Shown here piece by piece: positions 53,790 to 61,137 of a stretch of 64,000 nt of DNA. Source of the stretch: Luteococcus sanguinis (GTDB taxonomy: Bacteria; Actinomycetota; Actinomycetes; Propionibacteriales; Propionibacteriaceae); NCBI RefSeq assembly GCF_039527675.1, contig NZ_BAAAKI010000014.1, positions 62,001-126,000 of the forward strand, in the 5' to 3' direction. Position numbers and translations under genes: made by a program. Under the pieces are notes generated by a model that had not been told where the DNA came from, did not search any database, and saw nothing but the letters and a program-made list of their open reading frames with translations. Every line of letters starts with the position of its first letter. The first letter of the stretch is position 1.

Positions 53790-54548
53790 TCAGTGGTTGG
53801 AGCGCTGGCGCCAAAGGCGCCGGCCGCTGTGGTGTCCGATGGTCGCCCGCGCCTTCCACATTGCCTTGGCGACGGTCAGGTCGGTGGGTTCGGTGATCTT
53901 CATCGCCAGCCGGGAACCCTCGACGAGTTCGACGCGGTGACCCGCCGCCTCGGCGCAGGCGAGGTCGTCGGTGAACTCCAGGCCCTGCTCGGCGGCGGCC
54001 TCGTGCGCGTTCAGGATCAGCGGGAAGGGGAAGCCCTGCGGGGTCTGGATGGCCCGCAAGAGCGATCGGTCCACGACCTGGGTGGGCCCGCCGTTCGGGT
54101 CGACCATCCGGATCGAGTCGACGACCGGGAGCGCCGGTGCGACAGCCGAGGCCCCGCCGCGAACGCACTTGATCACCTCGGCCACCACCCAGGCGGGAAC
54201 CATCGGACGCACAGCGTCGTGCACCAGGATTACCTTGGTGTGGGCGAGGCGTTCGTCCTGGGCGACCGAGAGCAAGCCGTTGCGGACCGACTTCTGCCGG
54301 GTGTCGCCGCCATTCGTGGTGTGGATCGGGATCGGCGCGCCAGCGAGCGCCCTGGCGAAATGCCCGAGGGTGGCCGGGTTGGCGACGACGACCGCGTCCG
54401 TGCAACCACCGGCGGCCATGGCCTCGATGGACATCGATATGAGGGCCTGGCGCGTGATGCGCAGCGCTGGCTTGGGTGTCGTCCCGCCGTAGCGAACGCC
54501 GAGACCAGCAGCTACCAGGATCGCGACCACGGGCTCCGACATGGGCAT
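53790..54548 (-). CDS. ispD: 2-C-methyl-D-erythritol 4-phosphate cytidylyltransferase
   Basis: A 252-residue cytidylyltransferase of the MEP pathway. AAGLGVRYGG..PK is the nucleotide-binding signature, DAVRPMV holds the metal Asp, and LRAIQTPQGF is family-typical. A basic C-terminal tail (HHSGRRLWRQR) is unusual but short. ATG 54548 is used; ATG 54542 is also possible. It is separated from carD by a terminator, so it may have its own promoter. Confidence 0.93.
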   Translation of the reverse strand: MPMSEPVVAILVAAGLGVRYGGTTPKPALRITRQALISMSIEAMAAGGCTDAVVVANPATLGHFARALAGAPIPIHTTNGGDTRQKSVRNGLLSVAQDERLAHTKVILVHDAVRPMVPAWVVAEVIKCVRGGASAVAPALPVVDSIRMVDPNGGPTQVVDRSLLRAIQTPQGFPFPLILNAHEAAAEQGLEFTDDLACAEAAGHRVELVEGSRLAMKITEPTDLTVAKAMWKARATIGHHSGRRLWRQRSNH

Positions 54549-54563
54549 GAGTATCCCACAATG

Positions 54564-54598
54564 CAGAACTGCCCCCGGCGCGCGTGGGGGCGGTTCTG
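54564..54598 (-). terminator. Terminator between carD and ispD
   Basis: AGAACTGCCCCC (54565-54576) pairs with GGGGGCGGTTCT (54586-54597), one G-U, extended by a C-G pair. It ends the carD transcript, 17 bp past its stop. Confidence 0.85.
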
Positions 54599-54614
54599 TC
54601 GCTGTGTCAGCTGT

Positions 54615-55100
54615 TCAGCTCGCGAGCACCTCGTCGAGCATGACCTCGGCGCGGTCCTCTTCGACCTTCTCGGCCAAGGCCAGTTCGCTGACGAGGATCT
54701 GGCGCGCCTTGGACAGCATCCGCTTCTCGCCGGCGGACAGGCCACGTTCCTTCTCGCGGCGCCACAGGTCACGGACGACCTCAGCCACCTTCATGACATT
54801 GCCGCTGTGCAGCTTCTCGAGGTTTGCCTTGTAACGACGGGACCAGTTGGTGGGCTCCTCGGTGTGCGGGGCACGCAGGACGCTGAACACCCGCTCCAGC
54901 CCGTCCGCGTCGACCACGTCCCGGACGCCCACCAGGTCAAGGTTGCACGCCGGCACCCTCACCACCAGGTCGGTCTGCCCCAGGATGCGCAGCACCAGGT
55001 ACAGCTTGTCTTCGCCCTTGATCTTGCGCGTCTCGATGTCTTCAATGACAGCGGCCCCATGATTGGGGTACACCACCGTCTCACCGACAGTAAAAGTCAT
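54615..55100 (-). CDS. carD: CarD family transcriptional regulator
   Basis: A 161-residue RNA polymerase-binding factor. The N-terminal RNAP-interacting domain begins FTVGETVVYPNHGAAVIEDIE, and the C-terminal helical DNA-binding part contains WSRRYKANLEKLHSGN and ALAEKVEEDRA. In mycobacteria CarD is essential and stabilises open promoter complexes, notably at rRNA promoters. ATG 55100 is the family start. The carD-ispD-ispF order is typical of actinobacteria. Confidence 0.96.
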   Translation of the reverse strand: MTFTVGETVVYPNHGAAVIEDIETRKIKGEDKLYLVLRILGQTDLVVRVPACNLDLVGVRDVVDADGLERVFSVLRAPHTEEPTNWSRRYKANLEKLHSGNVMKVAEVVRDLWRREKERGLSAGEKRMLSKARQILVSELALAEKVEEDRAEVMLDEVLAS

Positions 55101-55348
55101 AGCCTTTGCAACCCCTTTCCCGAAGTCAAGTCTACCACGCCAACAGAAGGCCACGAAATGCGTACGGCCTAGCCAGAGGCCAAATGTGGGCCAAACAAGG
55201 GGTTGACTTTCACTGATTGCTATGCCCGGCGGGCCGTGAATCGGGGTTCTGAGCCCCTCGCCCCACAGGCCCAAAATGCCGCCCGACGAGCAGCGGAGCG
55301 GGAGAATCGCTAGTCTGAACCCACCCGAGCCGACGAAGGATTCGACGT

Positions 55349-55834
55349 ATGAGCATGCTTGCCCCCAACCACTCCGCTCGTGGTGCGCGCGTCGCTGCTG
55401 CCGCGTGCCTGGGCCTGACCATCGCCTTGACGGGATGCGTCAACCACGAGACCTCCACCCCCTACCAGCCCGCCGCCGGTGTGCAGACCAATGCCGCGGG
55501 CATGCAGGTGCGCAACCTGATGTTCGTGAGCGACGGCGGCACCAGCGCCAAGCTGCAGGGCACACTGATCTCGGCGCAGGATGACACCCTGAAGTCCATC
55601 ACCGGCACCTCCTTGAACAGCGACAACAGCGACAAGTCGCCGCTGTCGCTGGCGATCAAGGACGTGGCGATGAAGCAGGGGCAGCCCGTGAACCTCGCCG
55701 CCCAGAAGGTGGCCGCCAGCGGCGTCACCGCCGGCGGCATGACCAAGCTGACGCTCACCTTCGCAAAGGCGGAGCAGATCACCATGATGGTCCCGGTCGT
55801 CGACGCGAAGTCGTCCCAGATCAGCGAAAGCTGA
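55349..55834 (+). CDS. LpqE-like lipoprotein
   Basis: A 161-residue lipoprotein: a signal sequence ends in the lipobox LTGC (Cys30), followed by the mature domain MQVRNLMFVSDGGTSAKLQGTLIS ... DDTLKSITGTSL, which resembles LpqE and the PCuAC copper-chaperone-like fold. The Mycobacterium tuberculosis lpqE gene also lies next to carD. No copper-binding His/Met pair is obvious, so metal binding is doubtful. It is divergent from carD by 248 bp. Confidence 0.78.
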   Translation: MSMLAPNHSARGARVAAAACLGLTIALTGCVNHETSTPYQPAAGVQTNAAGMQVRNLMFVSDGGTSAKLQGTLISAQDDTLKSITGTSLNSDNSDKSPLSLAIKDVAMKQGQPVNLAAQKVAASGVTAGGMTKLTLTFAKAEQITMMVPVVDAKSSQISES

Positions 55835-55855
55835 ACCCCCACCCAGAGCACGTCC

Positions 55856-55887
55856 GAGGGGCCTGATCCGGATGGATCAGGCCCCTC
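55856..55887. terminator. Bidirectional terminator between lpqE-like gene and regX3
   Basis: A perfect 14-bp stem, GAGGGGCCTGATCC with GGATCAGGCCCCTC, and a GGAT loop, between two convergent genes. Confidence 0.9.
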
Positions 55888-55910
55888 GCGCTGTGCTGGC
55901 CGTGGTGCGC

Positions 55911-56588
55911 TCAGCCCTCGAACTTGTAGCCCAGGCCACGGACGGTGACCAGGAGCCTGGGGACCGAGGGGTCCTTCTCGATCTTGGCGCGCAGCCGCTT
56001 CACGTGGACGTCGAGGGTCTTGGTGTCACCGACATAGTCAGCACCCCAGATCCGGTCGATCAGCTGGCCTCGGGTCATCACCCGTCCGGCATTGCGCAGG
56101 AGCAGTTCCAGCAGCTCGAACTCCTTCAGCGCCAGCCGGATGGCCTGCCCGTCCACGGACACCTCGTGGCGCTCGACGTCCATCCGGACGCCGCCGGCCT
56201 CGACCAGTTCTGGCAGCAGCTCGCTCTCCTGCCCGCGGCGCAGGACCGCGCGTATGCGGGCCACCAGCTCGCGGTGGGAGAAGGGCTTTGTGACGTAGTC
56301 GTCCGCGCCGAGCTCCAGGCCGACGACCGTGTCGATCTCGGTGTCACGCGCGGTGACCATGATGATCGGCACATTGCTGTGCGAGCGCAGCTGGCGACAG
56401 ACTTCGGTGCCGGGCATACCGGGCATCATCAGGTCCAGCAGCACCAAATCAGCGCCGCCTCGGTCGAACTCGACGAGTCCGGCCGCACCATCGGCAGCCT
56501 CCTGCACCTCGAAGCCCTCCTTGCGCAGCATGTACGCGGTGGCCTCACGGTAGGAATCCTCGTCCTCGACGACCAGTACGCGGGTCAT
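55911..56588 (-). CDS. regX3: Response regulator RegX3 (OmpR family)
   Basis: A 225-residue two-component regulator. The receiver domain has the phosphorylated Asp52 in LVLLDLMMPG, with VVEDED at the start and Lys in VTKPFS. The C-terminal winged helix (LTxxEFxLLE-like: LKEFELLELLL, and KTLDVHVKRLRAKIE) binds DNA. Its partner kinase is 62 bp upstream. RegX3/PhoP controls the phosphate-starvation response; the PHO box next to phoU is a likely target. Confidence 0.95.
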   Translation of the reverse strand: MTRVLVVEDEDSYREATAYMLRKEGFEVQEAADGAAGLVEFDRGGADLVLLDLMMPGMPGTEVCRQLRSHSNVPIIMVTARDTEIDTVVGLELGADDYVTKPFSHRELVARIRAVLRRGQESELLPELVEAGGVRMDVERHEVSVDGQAIRLALKEFELLELLLRNAGRVMTRGQLIDRIWGADYVGDTKTLDVHVKRLRAKIEKDPSVPRLLVTVRGLGYKFEG

Positions 56589-56600
56589 GGGGTACCTCTC

Positions 56601-56669
56601 ATCAGTTGGGTCAGTGCTGGGTCAGTTGGGTCAGTGCTGGGTCAGTTGGGTCAGTGCTGGGTCAGTTGG
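56601..56669 (-). repeat. 20-bp tandem repeats between senX3 and regX3
   Basis: Three 20-bp units (56601-56620, 56621-56640, 56641-56660) and half a fourth (to 56669). The plus-strand unit is GTCAGTTGGGTCAGTGCTGG. The senX3 stop codon lies inside the third unit, and the last residues QLTQH are encoded by it. Confidence 0.93.
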
Positions 56670-57856
56670 TTCGTCTCGGGTTCCGGCTCGCTGCCGGGCA
56701 CGGGGACGTGGAGCGGAAGGTGCAGGGTGAAGGTCGAGCCCTGGCCGGGCTTGCTCCACAGGTCCACCGAACCGCCGTGGACCGCCACGATGTGCTTGAC
56801 GATCGACAGGCCGAGGCCGGTGCCACCGTTGGCGCGGCTGCGCGCGTAGTCGACGCGGTAGAAGCGCTCGAAGATGCGCTGCTGGTCGGCGGCGGAGATG
56901 CCGATGCCGTTGTCGGCGACGGAGATCTCCACGAAGGGGTCGTCCTCATCCACGACCTGCGTGGTGATCGCGACCCGGGCATTCTCGTTGGAGTAGACGA
57001 TGGCGTTCTGCACCAGGTTGGCGACCGCGTCCACCAACTGGGTCGCATCGCCCAGCACGGTGACCTGCTCGTTCCCGGCACGCAGCACGTTGACCGCGCG
57101 CGACGCGGCCAGCTCGCGGGTGCGCGCCAGCGCCTCCCCGATGATGTCGGTGACCACGACGGGCTGCGCCTGCAGCATTGGGTCGTCTGCCTGCAACCGC
57201 GACAGGGCGATGATCTGGGCAACCAACTCCCCCAGGCGCGCCGCTTCCGAGTGCATGCGTCCGGCGAAGTGACGGACGGCCTCTGGCTCATCCGCGGCAC
57301 CCTCGACCGCCTCCGACAACAGTTGGATTGCGCCAATCGGCGTCTTCAGCTCGTGCGAGACATTCGTCACGAAGTCGCGCCGGGTCTCCTCCACCCGCAA
57401 CTGCGGGGTCCGGTCCTCGGCAAGCACCAGCACCTGCCCGAAGCCCAGGTAGGTCGCCCGGATGTTCAGGTGCTGCACGGGAGCGCTGGGGCTGCGCCGG
57501 TGTGCCACGTCGAAGGCCTGCATCCGCTCGTCCCGCCGCACGGTTCGCACCGCGTCCAGCACCTCGGGCAACAGCACCCGGTCACCGCGGACGAGACTGA
57601 AGGCCCGGGCCTGGCTGGTGGCGTGCAGCACCTCGTCATGGGGGCCGCAGACCAGGGCGCCAGTGCGCAGCACCGCGAGCACCTCGAGGATCTGGGGGTT
57701 GACGGTGGCAGGGCCGGAGCGTTCCAGCGCGGGTTCCTCGGCCTCCGGGGGCTCCCGCAGGGCCCCGACGATCCATCCCATGAGCCCCCCGATGAACAGG
57801 GCGAACGCAGCCAACAGGCCGCTGGTCAGGGCAGACATCAGGGGGACGAGCGTCAC
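56651..57856 (-). CDS. senX3: Sensor histidine kinase SenX3 (phosphate sensing)
   Basis: A 401-residue kinase. Two hydrophobic segments near residues 10-32 form a membrane anchor, then a PAS-like domain, the H-box FVTNVSHELKTP with His168, and the ATP-binding domain with N-box VANLVQNAIVYSNE, G1 VADNGIGIS and G2 GGTGLGLSIVKHIV. The start is GTG 57856. It phosphorylates RegX3 and is expected to be held inactive by PhoU and the Pst transporter when phosphate is plentiful. Divergent phoU lies 216 bp away. Confidence 0.95.
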   Translation of the reverse strand: MTLVPLMSALTSGLLAAFALFIGGLMGWIVGALREPPEAEEPALERSGPATVNPQILEVLAVLRTGALVCGPHDEVLHATSQARAFSLVRGDRVLLPEVLDAVRTVRRDERMQAFDVAHRRSPSAPVQHLNIRATYLGFGQVLVLAEDRTPQLRVEETRRDFVTNVSHELKTPIGAIQLLSEAVEGAADEPEAVRHFAGRMHSEAARLGELVAQIIALSRLQADDPMLQAQPVVVTDIIGEALARTRELAASRAVNVLRAGNEQVTVLGDATQLVDAVANLVQNAIVYSNENARVAITTQVVDEDDPFVEISVADNGIGISAADQQRIFERFYRVDYARSRANGGTGLGLSIVKHIVAVHGGSVDLWSKPGQGSTFTLHLPLHVPVPGSEPEPETNQLTQH

Positions 57857-57919
57857 GACGTCAGTCTAGGGTGGCTGGCCGACCTGCCATGGGCATGCGG
57901 TAGGTTGAGCGTTGGAACC

Positions 57920-57941
57920 GTTCAGCCACTGTTCACGCTCC
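57920..57941. promoter_or_regulatory. PHO box (two direct repeats) between senX3 and phoU
   Basis: GTTCAGCCACT then GTTCACGCTCC, two 11-bp direct units matching the actinobacterial PhoP/RegX3 consensus (GTTCACC-type). A divergent senX3/phoU region with a PHO box is also found in Streptomyces. Confidence 0.75.
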
Positions 57942-58072
57942 GGACACCGCACGTCCGCGCCACGTCGGGACAGTTTGCCTAGTCTCGTCGGGACGTGCGT
58001 GGCCCTGGCCAGGGGAACGGGGATCCCCCGCCAGACCCGCTCCGACCACCACGCAAGGGACTGAAGGAAGAG

Positions 58073-58735
58073 ATGCGCGAGACCTATCACGAAGAACTCG
58101 ACCAGGTCGTCAACGACCTCGTCACCATGACAGCCAGTGTCCGCGTGGCCGTGGCAGATGCCACTCGCGCGCTGCTGGACGCCGACCTGCGGGTCGCCGA
58201 GCGCGTGATCGCCGACGACAGCCGCCTGGACGCCATGCACACCGAGCTCGAGGAGCGTTGCTTCACGCTGCTGGCCCGTCAGGCTCCCGTCGCCGGTGAG
58301 CTCCGAACGATCGTCGCCGCCCTCCGGATGGTCTTCGAGCTGGCGCGCATGGGTGACCTGGCTGCGCACGTCGCCAAGATCGCCCGCCTGCGCTACCCCG
58401 AGCACGCCGTGCCCGACACGCTGGTCGCTTCCTTCAGCCGGATGGCCCGCCTGGCCGACGAGATGATCGCCAGCGCCGGACGCACCCTCCACGAGCGCAA
58501 TGTCGACGAAGCGACCGCCCTGGCCGAGAACGACGAGGAGATGGACGAGCTGCGCCGCGACCAGTTCCGCGTGCTGCTCTCGGACGAGTGGGCGCACGGC
58601 GTCGAGAAGGCCGTCGACGCGGCTCTGCTCGGTCGCTACTACGAGCGCATCGCCGACCACGCTGTCGCCATGGGCCGACGGATCATCTACGTGATCACCG
58701 GCGAGGCCCCCCAGGGCGAGCAGTGGCCCGCCTGA
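58073..58735 (+). CDS. phoU: Phosphate signalling regulator PhoU
   Basis: A 220-residue PhoU with two three-helix repeats. RETYHEELDQVVNDLVTM opens the first, and the metal-binding acidic motif EMDELRRDQF lies in the second, as does YYERIADHAVAMGRR. It links phosphate transport to SenX3 activity. ATG 58073 has AAGGAAG a few bases upstream. It is divergent from senX3-regX3. Confidence 0.95.
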   Translation: MRETYHEELDQVVNDLVTMTASVRVAVADATRALLDADLRVAERVIADDSRLDAMHTELEERCFTLLARQAPVAGELRTIVAALRMVFELARMGDLAAHVAKIARLRYPEHAVPDTLVASFSRMARLADEMIASAGRTLHERNVDEATALAENDEEMDELRRDQFRVLLSDEWAHGVEKAVDAALLGRYYERIADHAVAMGRRIIYVITGEAPQGEQWPA

Positions 58736-58774
58736 TCGGCTGATCTGCCCAGCTGGCCCACACCGCCAACGACA

Positions 58775-58787
58775 GGGGGGGGGNNNN
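58775..58787. other. G-run of nine followed by assembly gap (4 N)
   Basis: Nine G (58775-58783) are followed by four N (58784-58787). It lies between phoU and gpmA. Probably a sequencing problem at a homopolymer; a terminator may be hidden here. Confidence 0.95.
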
Positions 58788-58800
58788 TGTGCGCTGTGGC

Positions 58801-58820
58801 GCTGAGGTCTTCTGCTCAGC
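58801..58820 (-). terminator. Small hairpin after gpmA
   Basis: GCTGAG (58801-58806) and CTCAGC (58815-58820) form a 6-bp stem 3 bp past the gpmA stop. The adjacent gap prevents a full judgement. Confidence 0.4.
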
Positions 58821-58823
58821 AGG

Positions 58824-59576
58824 TCACTTCTTCTTGCCCTGGTTCTTGACCGCCTCGATCGACGCCTTCGCGGCCTCCGGGTCGAGGTAGCGACCACCCT
58901 TGGTGACGGGCTTGAAGTCGTCGTCCAGCTCGTAGAACAGCGGGATGCCGGTGGGGATGTTCAGGCTGGCGATGTCTTCGTCGCTGATCTCGTCGAGGTG
59001 CTTGACCAGTGCACGCAGCGAGTTGCCGTGCGCGGTGACGAGCACGGTCTGGCCGCTGGCCAGGTCGGGCTTGATGTCGCTCTCCCAGTACGGGATCATG
59101 CGCGCGACGACGTCCTTCAGGCACTCGGTCTGGGGACGTTCGGCCTCGGGGATGTCGGCGTAACGCGCGTCGTTGAACTGGGAGTACTCCGCATCCTTGT
59201 CCAGGACGGGCGGCGGCGTGTCGTACGAACGACGCCACAGCATGAACTGCTCCTCGCCGTACTTGGCGAGGGTCTCGGACTTGTCCAGGCCCTGCAGACC
59301 GCCGTAGTGACGCTCGTTCAGGCGCCAGCTGCGGCTGACCGGGATCCAGTGGCGGTCGCAGTTGTCGAGGGCCAGGTAGGCCGTGTGGATCGCGCGACGC
59401 AAGAGCGAGGTGTGCAGCTTGTCGGGGAGCAGACCTTCGGACTCGAGAAGCTCGCCGCCGCGCTTGGCCTCGGACTCGCCCTTCTCGTTGATGTCGACGT
59501 CCACCCACCCGGTGAACAGGTTCTTCTGGTTCCACTCGCTCTCGCCGTGGCGGAGCAGGATCAGCTTGTAGGTCAT
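58824..59576 (-). CDS. gpmA: 2,3-bisphosphoglycerate-dependent phosphoglycerate mutase
   Basis: A 250-residue cofactor-dependent mutase interconverting 3- and 2-phosphoglycerate in glycolysis. The phosphorylated His10 is in LLRHGESEWNQKNLFTGWVDV, followed by LHTSLLRRAIHTAYLAL, LNERHYGGLQGLDK and VTAHGNSLRALVKHL. Complete. In several actinobacteria a phosphoglycerate mutase gene lies next to senX3; here phoU is between them. Confidence 0.97.
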   Translation of the reverse strand: MTYKLILLRHGESEWNQKNLFTGWVDVDINEKGESEAKRGGELLESEGLLPDKLHTSLLRRAIHTAYLALDNCDRHWIPVSRSWRLNERHYGGLQGLDKSETLAKYGEEQFMLWRRSYDTPPPVLDKDAEYSQFNDARYADIPEAERPQTECLKDVVARMIPYWESDIKPDLASGQTVLVTAHGNSLRALVKHLDEISDEDIASLNIPTGIPLFYELDDDFKPVTKGGRYLDPEAAKASIEAVKNQGKKK

Positions 59577-59625
59577 GGCGACAGCCTATCGACGTTGAAT
59601 CATGGCCGAGTGGTTGGATGGGGTC

Positions 59626-60378
59626 ATGACCAATGGTGAGGCTGTGGGGTTCGCAGTGGTGACCGGTGCCAGCTCCGGGATCGGTGCCGCAACGGCCCGT
59701 CGGCTGGCTGCCCAGGGGTACCGGGTGCTGTGCGTGGCACGTCGCGCCGACCGGGTGCAGCAGTTGGCCGCCGACATCGGGGGCGACTGGTTGGAGTGCG
59801 ATGTCACCGATCAGGCAGCCGTGGATGCGCTGGCCCAGCGCGTCGGTGGCTCACTCGACCTGCTGGTGAACAATGCGGGCGGGGCCGTGGGCCAAGAGCC
59901 CCTGGCGCAGGCTGACTTCGACGCCTGGGAGACCATGTTCGCGTCCAATGTCTTCGGGACCGCGCGGGTGACCAAGGCCCTGCTGCCCGCGCTGGTGCAG
60001 GCCGCCGGGACGATCGTCTTCGTCACCTCGACCGCTGCCGAGTCGGCCTACGAGGGCGGCGCCGGCTACTGCGGCGCCAAGTCAGCCGAGCGCTCCATGG
60101 TGGGTGCGCTGCGCCTCGAGATCGTCGACCGGCCGGTGCGGGTGTGTGAGATCAGCCCCGGCATGGTGCGCACGGACGAGTTCAGCCTGACCCGTTTCCA
60201 CGGTGACCAGGCCAAGGCGGACGCTGTCTACGCCGGAGTGGATGAGCCCCTGGTGGCCGACGACATCGCCGACGCGATCAGCTGGATGGCGACCCGCCCG
60301 TCACACGTGAACATCGACCGGCTCGTGATCCGTCCCCGAGCACAGGCGGCCAACCACAAGGTGCACCGCACCTGCTGA
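59626..60378 (+). CDS. SDR family NAD(P)-dependent oxidoreductase
   Basis: A 250-residue short-chain dehydrogenase of the YdfG-like class. The cofactor motif is VTGASSGIGAATA, with an acidic VTDQAAVD, NNAGG, and the catalytic Ser...Tyr...Lys in VTSTAAESAY..GAGYCGAKSAE. It would oxidise or reduce a small hydroxy compound (for example a 3-hydroxy acid or serine), not determinable from sequence. ATG 59626 is preferred, with ATG 59602 as an alternative. Confidence 0.88.
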   Translation: MTNGEAVGFAVVTGASSGIGAATARRLAAQGYRVLCVARRADRVQQLAADIGGDWLECDVTDQAAVDALAQRVGGSLDLLVNNAGGAVGQEPLAQADFDAWETMFASNVFGTARVTKALLPALVQAAGTIVFVTSTAAESAYEGGAGYCGAKSAERSMVGALRLEIVDRPVRVCEISPGMVRTDEFSLTRFHGDQAKADAVYAGVDEPLVADDIADAISWMATRPSHVNIDRLVIRPRAQAANHKVHRTC

Positions 60379-60419
60379 CTCAGCCCAGCTCGTCGCATTC
60401 GAGCCCGGCTGGGACGGAC

Positions 60420-60451
60420 AACTGGGCACCCCCGGATGGGAGCGCCCAGTT
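60420..60451 (-). terminator. Terminator of the transcarboxylase operon
   Basis: AACTGGGC (60420-60427) pairs with GCCCAGTT (60444-60451), and the inner sequences extend the stem partly. It lies 28 bp past the 1.3S gene stop. Confidence 0.7.
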
Positions 60452-60478
60452 CTCGAGCGGTTGTTCAGGCAGTGCAGG

Positions 60479-60850
60479 TCAGGCGAACTCGATGAGCGCC
60501 TGGCCACCCTGGACGGGCTGGCTCTGCTCCACCAGGATGCGACCCACCGTGCCGGCGCTGGGCGCGGTGATCTCGGTCTCCATCTTCATGGCCTCCAGCA
60601 CGACGAGCACCTGACCGGCCTCGATCGCGTCCCCCTCCTTCACCAGGATGCGGGCGACGGAACCAGCCAGCGGTGCGACGACCGCGTTGCTGCTGGCGGC
60701 CGGCATCGAGGCGCGGGTGGGGATCGGGTTGTTGCCGGTGTTGACGCCGCCGATGACGACCGGGCTGAGGATCGCGCTGTGCTGGTCCTCCTCCTCGACC
60801 TCGACGTCGATCACGTATTCCGTCCCGTTGACGGTCACCTTGAGCTTCAT
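60479..60850 (-). CDS. Methylmalonyl-CoA carboxyltransferase 1.3S (biotin) subunit
   Basis: A 123-residue biotin carrier. The biotinylated lysine is Lys89 in EAMKMET, exactly the length and position of the Propionibacterium freudenreichii 1.3S protein. The N-terminal MKLKVTVNGTEYVIDVEV matches it too, followed by a Ser/Ala-rich linker. The carried biotin shuttles carboxyl between the 12S and 5S subunits, coupling methylmalonyl-CoA to oxaloacetate formation. Last gene of the operon. Confidence 0.97.
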   Translation of the reverse strand: MKLKVTVNGTEYVIDVEVEEEDQHSAILSPVVIGGVNTGNNPIPTRASMPAASSNAVVAPLAGSVARILVKEGDAIEAGQVLVVLEAMKMETEITAPSAGTVGRILVEQSQPVQGGQALIEFA

Positions 60851-60868
60851 GTCATCTCTCTTGTCTGG

Positions 60869-61126
60869 TCAGCGGACCGAGCGGTTGTGCACTCGTCCGC
60901 GGGCCTCAGTGGTCCAGTTGCGGGCCGGACGGAAATGGACGGCCTTGATGGTCGCCTTGTGGCCCAGGAAGGCCGCCACGGCGGCTGAGATGGCCACCAT
61001 GACGTCATCGGGCACCTTCTGGTTGCCCTGCAGGGTGGCCACCTGGCCCTCGAGCGCGGTGAGGCGCGCAGTGAGCTCGGCGACCAGTGCCTGCAGGTCA
61101 GCGGTGTCAGTGGTTGGCTGCGACAT
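60869..61126 (-). CDS. Small transcarboxylase-operon protein (accessory, epsilon/MmdD-like)
   Basis: An 85-residue protein between the 12S and 1.3S genes, 18 bp before the latter. An N-terminal coiled-coil segment (LQALVAELTARLTALEGQVATLQ) precedes VMVAISAAVAAFLGHKATIKAVHF and the end WTTEARGRVHNRSVR. The C-terminal stretch resembles the small subunits that help assemble decarboxylases (MmdD, OadG-type). It likely helps assemble the complex; this is inference. Confidence 0.72.
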   Translation of the reverse strand: MSQPTTDTADLQALVAELTARLTALEGQVATLQGNQKVPDDVMVAISAAVAAFLGHKATIKAVHFRPARNWTTEARGRVHNRSVR

Positions 61127-61137
61127 GTCCACCCCGA

